From Cupriavidus pauculus (GTDB taxonomy: Bacteria; Pseudomonadota; Gammaproteobacteria; Burkholderiales; Burkholderiaceae), in the NCBI RefSeq assembly GCF_008693385.1, contig NZ_CP044067.1, positions 186,001-250,000 of the forward strand: a stretch of 64,000 nucleotides of DNA, in the 5' to 3' direction. A program made the position numbers and the translations under genes. Below are positions 17,687-24,010 of this stretch, piece after piece (positions within the stretch are counted from its first letter, which is position 1; every line of letters starts with the position of its first letter). The notes below the pieces were generated by a model. It was not told the DNA's origin, did not search any database, and worked only from the letters and a program-made list of their open reading frames with translations.

Positions 17687-17841
17687 TGCGTTTCCTCATT
17701 CCTTTCGGATCGATTGACGGTGCGAACGGTCGCCGTTGTCTTGGTGCGACTTTGGTGCGGATAACGGCGCCGTTCTGGTGCGCTTGCACAAAAAAGTGCG
17801 TCACGTTAATCGCTATGCGATATACTATGTCTGTGCAGCGA

Positions 17842-17919
17842 TTACGGAAAGTCTACGAAGAAGTCGGCGTTCGGTAAACGCTTATGTGCGTTCGCATATC
17901 GATTAATTTGTTACGGAAA
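17842..17919. promoter_or_regulatory. hyuA-iclR divergent control region: palindrome and repeated TTACGGAAA
   Basis: The 245-bp gap between hyuA and iclR holds a near-perfect palindrome ATGTGCG-TT-CGCATAT at 17884-17899, two copies of TTACGGAAA at 17842-17850 and 17911-17919, and a small GCAC-A6-GTGC dyad at 17786-17799. The palindrome lies 33 bp before the iclR start. It is a good candidate for an IclR-family autoregulatory site, by inference from its position and symmetry. Confidence 0.5.
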
Positions 17920-17931
17920 AAGGGTTGCCAC

Positions 17932-18714
17932 ATGGACAGCGATCAGAAGGATTCGCCGATGTTCAACCAGTCGGTCGAGAAGGGCCTCGCCGTGCTGGCG
18001 GCCTTTGGCGCCCGCAACCGGCATATGAGCCTGGGGCAGATCGCGGAAACGGTCGGCATTACGCGCAGTTCCGCGCAGCGCATCGTGTTCACGCTGGAGG
18101 CGCTGGGCTACGTCACCAAGGACCCGCATACGCGGCGCTACGAGCTGGCGAACAAGGTCATGGAGATCGGCTGCAACTACGTCGCCTCCAATACGCTGAT
18201 CGACAGCGCCAATCCGTTCCTGTCCGCGATGAACAGCAACTGCGACGAGACGGTGTCGCTTACCGAGCCGTGCGGGCTCAACATGGTCTACGTGGCCTCG
18301 TTTACGAGCCGCAAGCCGATCGTCGCGCATCAGGCCATCGGTAGCCGCATGCCGATGTATTGCACGGCGGCGGGGCGCGCCTATCTGGCGGGACTGCCCG
18401 ATGCGGAGATCCACGCGCTGCTGCGCGAGATGGATATCAAGCCGCTGACGTCGCACACGAACCTCGATCGCGAGCAGATCTTCAAGGCGGTCGTCGAAGG
18501 CCGGGCGCGTGGGTACTCGATCAACTTCGAGGAGTACTACATCGGACATCTCAATGTTGGCGCGCCCGTCTACAACAAGGACGGACGCGCGGTGGCGGCT
18601 GTGCATGTCGTGGCGCCGGGAAGCCGGTGGACCGCCGACGAAGTGCTGGGCAAGCTCGGGCCGATGGTGCGCGAATGCGCGGGCGCCATCACGAATGCCG
18701 TGCGCGCGCACTGA
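17932..18714 (+). CDS. IclR-family transcriptional regulator
   Basis: The 260-residue protein has an N-terminal winged helix (SVEKGLAVLAAFGARNRHMSLGQIAETVGITRSSAQRIVFTL) and a C-terminal IclR effector domain (FTSRKPIVAHQAIGSRMPMYCTAAGRAYLAGL, then GYSINFEEYYIGHLNVGAPV). It should control the divergent hyuAB-liv operon in response to its substrate. ATG 17932 is chosen because AAAGGG precedes it; an in-frame ATG at 17884 sits inside the palindrome and adds residues without homology. It ends six bases before the convergent Old Yellow Enzyme-like gene. Confidence 0.92.
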   Translation: MDSDQKDSPMFNQSVEKGLAVLAAFGARNRHMSLGQIAETVGITRSSAQRIVFTLEALGYVTKDPHTRRYELANKVMEIGCNYVASNTLIDSANPFLSAMNSNCDETVSLTEPCGLNMVYVASFTSRKPIVAHQAIGSRMPMYCTAAGRAYLAGLPDAEIHALLREMDIKPLTSHTNLDREQIFKAVVEGRARGYSINFEEYYIGHLNVGAPVYNKDGRAVAAVHVVAPGSRWTADEVLGKLGPMVRECAGAITNAVRAH

Positions 18715-18720
18715 GGCGCG

Positions 18721-19851
18721 TCATTCCCACTCGTGCGGCATGGCGCGCGGGCGCCATTGCGCCCACGGCGCGCCAGGCGAGGGCATCGTCTCGCCGGGCG
18801 CCGGGCCGCACAACCGCAACGCGGCATGCCGCGGCCACTGCGGATTCTCGATGATCGCGTGGCCGATCGCGATCACGTCCGCGTCGCCATTGCACACGAT
18901 CGCCTCGGCCTGCTCGAAGCCCATGATCCAGCCCGCCGCGATGACGGGCACGCCTGTCTCGTGGCGAAGCGCGCGCGCGAACGGCACCTGATAGCCGGGG
19001 GCCGCCGGGATGCCTGCATCGTCGAGCAGTCCGCCTCCGGCGATATGGATCGCATCGCAGCCATGCCGCGCGAGTTCGTGGGCGAATGCCGTGGCCTGTG
19101 CGAGATCCCAGCCGCCGTCGAGCCAGTCCGTCGCGGGCATGCGTACCGTGACCGTGCATCGCTCCGCCGACATCACGCACACTTCGTCGCGAATCGCATC
19201 CAGTACTTCGAGCGGAAAGCGCATGCGGTTGGCAAGCGAGCCGCCGTATTCGTCGGTGCGCTGATTGGAGAGCGGCGACAGGAACTGGTGAAGCAGGTGG
19301 CCGCTGGCCGCCTGCAGCTGGATCGCGTCGATATCGATGTTCGCGGCGCGCCGCGCGGCGGCCGTAAAGCCGTCGCGTATACGCTTGATGTCGCGGCGGT
19401 CGAGCGCGCGCGGAGAGATATCGCCCTGTCGGCGCGCCAGTGCCGACGGGGCGCGGGTCTGCCAGCCGTGCCCGTCCCCGGGCGGCATCTGCGCGCCGCC
19501 GCGTGACGGCACTTCCACCGAGGCGCGGCGCCCGGCATGGCTCAGCTGCACCGCGAGCGGCATGTCCGACCAGCGACGGATGCTTTCGATCGTCAGGCCC
19601 ATCGCGGCTTCGTTCTGCACGTTCCAGAGGCCGACGTCGGCATGGCTCGTGCGGCCCTCGGGCAGCACGGCGGTGGTCTCGATCGTCAGCAAGGCCGCGC
19701 CCGACAGCGCGAGCTGACCCAGCTGGATCAGGTGCCAGTCGTTCATGCATCCATCCTCGGCCGCATACTGGCATATGGGCGCGATCGCGATGCGGTTGGC
19801 AAGATCGAGTGTGCCGATACGCACAGGCTCGAACAGGACGGGGCGAAGCAC
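18721..19851 (-). CDS. NADH:flavin oxidoreductase / Old Yellow Enzyme family protein with altered active site
   Basis: The 376-residue FMN TIM-barrel protein resembles the YqjM-like class of Old Yellow Enzymes, which reduce activated C=C bonds. Seen are PICQYAAEDG with Cys27 and Tyr29, QLSHAGRR at about 102-109, FLSPLSNQRTDEYGGSLANR and the C-terminal phosphate-site segment. The usual HxxHGY motif that anchors the substrate carbonyl reads QAASGH at 180-185, so both histidines are replaced (Gln180, Ser183). The start is a GTG at 19851 behind a strong GGAGGAGG; the upstream extension has no homology. It lies 29 bp after a winged-helix NTPase regulator on the same strand, which may control it. 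Confidence 0.85.
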   Translation of the reverse strand: MLRPVLFEPVRIGTLDLANRIAIAPICQYAAEDGCMNDWHLIQLGQLALSGAALLTIETTAVLPEGRTSHADVGLWNVQNEAAMGLTIESIRRWSDMPLAVQLSHAGRRASVEVPSRGGAQMPPGDGHGWQTRAPSALARRQGDISPRALDRRDIKRIRDGFTAAARRAANIDIDAIQLQAASGHLLHQFLSPLSNQRTDEYGGSLANRMRFPLEVLDAIRDEVCVMSAERCTVTVRMPATDWLDGGWDLAQATAFAHELARHGCDAIHIAGGGLLDDAGIPAAPGYQVPFARALRHETGVPVIAAGWIMGFEQAEAIVCNGDADVIAIGHAIIENPQWPRHAALRLCGPAPGETMPSPGAPWAQWRPRAMPHEWE

Positions 19852-19880
19852 GGCGCCTCCTCCGGCCCTCTCACGCACTG

Positions 19881-21380
19881 CTAGGACGGCAGCGGGCTCG
19901 CCATCAGCCGCTGCAGGCCCGGCAACAGCGGCGGTGCGATCGCGAGCACGGGTTGCGCGGCGGCGATCGTCTCGTTCGTGCGGGTCGCCTCGGCGAGCCG
20001 CATCGCCGCATAGGTGCGCGTCGTGTCCAGCAGCCGCAGCCGCGTCCGACCGTCCACCGTATTGACGGCGACCAGCGACTTGTCGATCAGGTCGCCGATC
20101 GATTCCGCGGCCTCCGCGGTGGTGCACAGGTCATCCGCCGCGACCGCTACCGCCGCGTCGAGCGAGAACTCGCCCGTGAATACGCTCAGCCGGTACAACA
20201 CCATTCGGTCCCGCGCCGGCAGCAGGTTGCAGCTCCAGTCGAGCATCGCCTCCACCGTCCGGTGCCGCGGCGCCGCGTCGCGCCGGCCCCGCCAGCGCAG
20301 CGCAAGCTGGTTGCCGAGCAGGTCCGCCACGCCCTGGATGCCGTACCGCCCAACCCGGCTGGCCACGAGTTCGATGGCGAGCGGGTTACCGTCGAGCCGC
20401 CGGCAGATGCCCGCGACCACCGCCGCGTGCTCGTTGCTCAGCGGCGGATGATGTCCGCCTTCCTGGGCGCGTTCCATGAACAGCTGCACCGCCGGCCACG
20501 CGAGTGCCTGCCGTGCCGTCAGTCGCCCCGTATGCGGCGGCGACCCCAGCGGGCGCAGCAGATAGACCGACTCGCCATGCACGCGCAAGGCTTCGCGGCT
20601 CGTAACGAGCAGGCGGGTATGGGGCGCGTGCGCGACCAGCTGTTCGACCAGCGATGCCACCGATTCGATCAGATGCTCGCAGTTGTCGAGGACGATCAGC
20701 ATCCGCCGCTCGGCCAGGAACGCCAGCAATTCGTCTAGCCGATTGACGTCTAGCCGATTGCCCCCCGTCACATGCAACCCCACCGCTGCGATCACATGAT
20801 CGAGCACGAGCACGCCATGCTCGACCATGCCGAGATCGACGAAGCACGTCGCGTCCGCGTACTGATGCATCGCATGCGCGACGAGCACGGACAGCGTGGT
20901 CTTTCCCACACCGCCGGGCCCCACGACCGTGACGAAGCCACGGCTGGCAATCATGTCGGAAAGCTCGACGATCTGCTCGCCGCGGCCGAGCGCGCGCTCG
21001 AGCGGCGGCGGAAGCGGGCGCGGCACGCCGACGCGCCGGAGGGGCGACAGCGATTTCTCGGCGGCAAAGCATTGCAAGGGCGCGACAAAGCAGTAACCCC
21101 GCCCCGCGATACTCGCGATATAGCGCACCCCTTCACTGCCGCAACCGAGCTTGCGCCGCAGATTGGCCATCTGCACGCGCACGTTGGAATCCTCGACGAC
21201 CAGATCCGGCCAGGCAATTGCCATCAGGTCCCGGTGCGACAGGACATCGCCGGCGCGATCGACCATCGCGACGAGCATGTCGAACGCGCGGCTACCCAGC
21301 TGGACGTCCGTGCCGTCGCGTTGCAGCACACGTGCCTGCGGGTAGAGTCGATAGGGCCCGAATACGAAAATGTCGCTCAT
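19881..21380 (-). CDS. Winged-helix DNA-binding NTPase regulator (STAND-like), shorter paralogue
   Basis: This 499-residue protein joins an OmpR-type winged helix (about 1-103: VFGPYRLYPQARVLQRDG, LMAIAWPDLVVEDSNVRVQMANLRRKLG, GRGYCFVAP) to an NB-ARC-like STAND NTPase. Walker A is GPGGVGKTT at 154-162, Walker B RMLIVLDNCEHL, followed by LLVTSREALRVHGE and the LDGNPLAIELVASRV region. Such proteins act as ATP-switched transcription factors. Unlike its paralogue at 24011-26917 it has no TPR-rich C-terminal half. ATG 21380 (MSDIFVFGPY) matches the domain start. It lies 29 bp upstream of the Old Yellow Enzyme-like gene, a probable operon partner. Confidence 0.85.
   Translation of the reverse strand: MSDIFVFGPYRLYPQARVLQRDGTDVQLGSRAFDMLVAMVDRAGDVLSHRDLMAIAWPDLVVEDSNVRVQMANLRRKLGCGSEGVRYIASIAGRGYCFVAPLQCFAAEKSLSPLRRVGVPRPLPPPLERALGRGEQIVELSDMIASRGFVTVVGPGGVGKTTLSVLVAHAMHQYADATCFVDLGMVEHGVLVLDHVIAAVGLHVTGGNRLDVNRLDELLAFLAERRMLIVLDNCEHLIESVASLVEQLVAHAPHTRLLVTSREALRVHGESVYLLRPLGSPPHTGRLTARQALAWPAVQLFMERAQEGGHHPPLSNEHAAVVAGICRRLDGNPLAIELVASRVGRYGIQGVADLLGNQLALRWRGRRDAAPRHRTVEAMLDWSCNLLPARDRMVLYRLSVFTGEFSLDAAVAVAADDLCTTAEAAESIGDLIDKSLVAVNTVDGRTRLRLLDTTRTYAAMRLAEATRTNETIAAAQPVLAIAPPLLPGLQRLMASPLPS
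20732..20761. repeat. Tandem 15-bp in-frame duplication in the regulator gene
   Basis: CGTCTAGCCGATTG with its next base is duplicated at 20732-20746 and 20747-20761. In the protein it yields the repeated pentad NRLDVNRLDEL just before the Walker B strand. The reading frame is kept. This looks like a recent slippage event. Confidence 0.7.
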
Positions 21381-21576
21381 GATGGGAGTCTCTCGCGACC
21401 GCGAGTCAGCTGAGGGCGAGGCGGCTTCGTGTGACGAGTGCATGTAATCCGTTTTACCGGACCGGTCGCTCGTCTGCGGTTAAGTCGGGTAAATCGAGGT
21501 AAATCCTTCTCGATGTCTCCGCCTCTGGCCCGCTGTTCCCGCCGCCTCGCGCACTTGCTGCGCGGATCGGAGCCAA

Positions 21577-22596
21577 TCAGCCGCGATCGATCGGCAGCGG
21601 CGCGTTCGCGGCGACCAGCCGCTCCGCGCGCAGTTCGCGCCAGAAGTCGGCCGGAATGACCTCGGCCAGCGCGGCCACGTCCTCGGCGATGCGTTCGGGC
21701 TTGCTGGCACCGGGGATCACCGCGGCGACCGCCGGATTGGCCAGCGCGAACTGCAGCGCGGCGGCCTTCACGCTCACGCCGTGGCGCTGGGCCACGGACT
21801 TGATGCGTTCCACCTTGGCGATGATGTCGGCCGGCGCCTTCTGGTATTCGAAGTGCGCGCCACCCGCCAGGATGCCCGAGCTGTACGGACCGCCGACGAC
21901 AATCTCGGTCTGGCGCTCGGCCGCCTTGGGCATCACGCGCTGCAGCGCCCGTTCGTGGTCGAGCAGCGAGTAGCGGCCCGCGAGCAGGAAGCCGTCGGGC
22001 TGTGCCTCGCCCAGATCGAGCGTCAGTTCGATGGGCTCGACCTTGTTCACGCCGAGGCCCCAGCCCTTGATGACGCCTTCGTCGCGCAGACGGGTCAGCG
22101 CGCGGAACGCACCCTTGCGCGCGGCTTCGAAGTACGAGAGCCATTCGTCGCCATAGAAATCCTGTGCAATATCGTGAATCCAGACGATATCGAGCCGATC
22201 GGTCTTCATGCGCTCGAGGCTGTCCTCGATCGACCGCAGCGTGGCGTCTGCCGAGTAGTCGTTGACGATCTTGTTCGGGCGGCCCGCGGCGAATACGCCG
22301 CTCTTCTCGCCCAGCGAGCGCGCGCTGGCATCCTCTACCTCGTCGAGGATGATGCGGCCGACCTTCGTGCTGAGCACGTACTCGTCGCGCTTGTACTGAT
22401 CGAGCACTTCGCCCAGGCGAATCTCGGCGAGGCCGGCGCCGTAGAACGGTGCCGTATCGAAGTAACGGACGCCCTGGTTCCAGGCCGCCTCGACGGTGGC
22501 TTTCGCCTCTGCCTCGGGAATGGCGCGGAACATGTTGCCCAGCGGGGCGGTGCCGAAGCCGAGCACGTGGCCGGCCAGTGTGTCGCGGATGCTCAT
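21577..22596 (-). CDS. Aldo/keto reductase (aldose dehydrogenase-like)
   Basis: The 339-residue protein is an aldo/keto reductase TIM barrel of the D-threo-aldose/L-fucose dehydrogenase or pyridoxal 4-dehydrogenase-like subgroup. The catalytic tetrad is visible: Asp47 and Tyr52 in RYFDTAPFYG, Lys78 in VLSTKVGR, and His141 in VWIHDIAQ. C-terminal NAD(P)-binding residues lie in AAVIPGASKPERIAEDVAAL. ATG 22596 starts at MSIRDTLAGHVLGFGTAPLG, the proper family N terminus; longer in-frame reading upstream runs across the response-regulator gene. It is divergent from that regulator gene (214-bp gap). The substrate is unknown. Confidence 0.88.
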   Translation of the reverse strand: MSIRDTLAGHVLGFGTAPLGNMFRAIPEAEAKATVEAAWNQGVRYFDTAPFYGAGLAEIRLGEVLDQYKRDEYVLSTKVGRIILDEVEDASARSLGEKSGVFAAGRPNKIVNDYSADATLRSIEDSLERMKTDRLDIVWIHDIAQDFYGDEWLSYFEAARKGAFRALTRLRDEGVIKGWGLGVNKVEPIELTLDLGEAQPDGFLLAGRYSLLDHERALQRVMPKAAERQTEIVVGGPYSSGILAGGAHFEYQKAPADIIAKVERIKSVAQRHGVSVKAAALQFALANPAVAAVIPGASKPERIAEDVAALAEVIPADFWRELRAERLVAANAPLPIDRG

Positions 22597-22810
22597 GATG
22601 ATCTCGTTTCTCGAAAAGAAGTGGATGAAGGGCAGTCTAGGTGGCGGACTTAAGCCTGTCCAAGACGGAATGTGGATGAGTTGAGTCGCCTTCGGTCTCA
22701 ACCACATTCCTGTTGCGCCCACTTCACGACGATTAACCCCGCATTCACGCATCGCCCCGCGGTATCGGCCTAGTATGGCCGTATCGATGGAATAGACAGA
22801 GGGGTCCCCC

Positions 22811-23554
22811 GTGAAAAGTCCAGCCTTGGCGAGCCATCCTTCCCTCGACGTCATGTCCATCGACGATGCGACCGTGCTGATCGTCGATGACGATGCGGGC
22901 GTGCGCATCGCGCTGTCGAACCTGCTGCGGTCGGTCGGCTTGCGGTACCAGCTGTTCGCGTCCGCCGAGGAAGCCCTGGCCGTGACGCCGCCCGAAAGCC
23001 CCGCCTGCATGGTCCTGGACGTTCGCCTGCGGGGCCTCAGCGGCCTGTCGCTGCAGACGAAGCTCGCGCGCACGGAACGCGCGCTGCCGATCGTCTTCAT
23101 CTCTGGCTACGCGGACTTCACGATGGGCGTTGCCGCGATGAAGGAGGGCGCCATCGATTTCATCGCCAAGCCGTTTCGCGACCAGGACCTGCTCGACGCG
23201 GTCTATCGTGGCCTCGATGTCGATCGCGAGCGCTATCGGTCGATCTGTCATACGGCGAGCCTCCGCGCGCGATTCGATTCGCTGACGCCGCGCGAGCGCG
23301 AGGTCATGGTCCTGGCGACGCACGGGCTGCTCAACAAGCAGGTAGCCGAGCGCATCGGCATCAGCGAGGCGACGGTCAAGATGCATCGCAGCCAGGCCAT
23401 GCGCAAGATGCAGGCGGCATCGTTCGCGGAGCTCGTGCGCATGGTCGATCTTCTCGATATCGGTGTGCCAGAGCCGGTCGAAGAAGAGCGCGAGGTGGTT
23501 CAGGAGCGCTTTGCCGCGTACGCGTCGGCCAGCGCCTTCAGGCCGTCTTCGTAG
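22811..23554 (+). CDS. FixJ/NarL-like response regulator, orphan
   Basis: The 247-residue protein has a receiver domain (VLIVDDDAGVR with Asp26-28, phospho-acceptor Asp70 in CMVLDVRLRGLSGL, and KP in FIAKPFRD) and a LuxR-type helix-turn-helix (LTPREREVMVLATHGLLNKQVAERIGISEATVKMHRSQAM). No histidine kinase lies near it. The start is a GTG at 22811 behind AGAGGGG; ATG 22853 is an alternative without a ribosome site. It is divergent from the aldo/keto reductase, a plausible target. The last 18 codons lie antisense over the end of the SRPBCC gene. Confidence 0.88.
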   Translation: MKSPALASHPSLDVMSIDDATVLIVDDDAGVRIALSNLLRSVGLRYQLFASAEEALAVTPPESPACMVLDVRLRGLSGLSLQTKLARTERALPIVFISGYADFTMGVAAMKEGAIDFIAKPFRDQDLLDAVYRGLDVDRERYRSICHTASLRARFDSLTPREREVMVLATHGLLNKQVAERIGISEATVKMHRSQAMRKMQAASFAELVRMVDLLDIGVPEPVEEEREVVQERFAAYASASAFRPSS

Positions 23555-23928
23555 ATGCCGCGGAACAGCTGCGAAGCCTCCTCGTTGCCGACGCCCGGGT
23601 CCGGCGTGAATTGCCCCGACCATTCGACGCGGCAGGCGTGGCCGCCGTCGCGTTCCACCACGCGCAGCGTGGACAGATAGCCGGTCACGGGAAACGGCGC
23701 CTCGAGAATCGCATAGCTGTAGCTGCGCCCGGCCTCGTCGAACGACATCAGCCGCTCGACGATCGGATCGCCGTTCGGGTTGGCGAGCCGGCGCACGCGG
23801 CCGCCGTCGTCGAGTTCGCTCTTGGGGATATAGGGCAGCCAGTCGGGCAGCGAATCGAATCCGCCGATCAGGCCCCATACCTCGCCGGGCGGCACCGCGA
23901 GATCGATACTGGCAGATGCCTGCGCCAT
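23500..23928 (-). CDS. SRPBCC (START-like) family protein
   Basis: The 142-residue protein has the SRPBCC/polyketide-cyclase-like helix-grip fold: ASIDLAVPPGEVWGLIGGFDSLPDWLPYIPKSEL at the N terminus and a long C-terminal helix (NEEASQLFRGIYEDGLKALADAYA). These proteins bind hydrophobic ligands, and no catalytic residue can be assigned. The 3' end overlaps the convergent response-regulator gene by 55 bp. It lies downstream of the large winged-helix NTPase gene but is separated by a terminator-like dyad. Confidence 0.85.
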   Translation of the reverse strand: MAQASASIDLAVPPGEVWGLIGGFDSLPDWLPYIPKSELDDGGRVRRLANPNGDPIVERLMSFDEAGRSYSYAILEAPFPVTGYLSTLRVVERDGGHACRVEWSGQFTPDPGVGNEEASQLFRGIYEDGLKALADAYAAKRS

Positions 23929-23942
23929 GGCGGGTCTCCGAT

Positions 23943-23976
23943 AAAAGTGAAAGGGGTCGGTGCCTCTGACACTTTT
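23943..23976 (-). terminator. Terminator-like or REP-like dyad between SRPBCC and the 968-residue regulator gene
   Basis: AAAAGTG (23943-23949) and CACTTTT (23970-23976) are perfect 7-bp arms around a 20-base spacer holding GGGGTCGGTGCC. Read leftward, the second arm ends in a T-run (CACTTTTAT), as expected for a terminator after the 968-residue regulator gene. The GTGTCAGAGGCACCGACCCC core resembles a dispersed extragenic motif I associate with Ralstonia/Cupriavidus genomes; that resemblance is from memory only. Confidence 0.45.
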
Positions 23977-24010
23977 GCACGTTCGGCGCGCGGGCGTGCG
24001 TTAAGGCTGG

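Noticed and set aside
15695..17764. 689-codon open frame opposite hyuA
   Set aside because: Composition is Arg/His/Gly-rich and the opposite strand encodes a full HyuA protein with conserved motifs; it is a codon-bias shadow.
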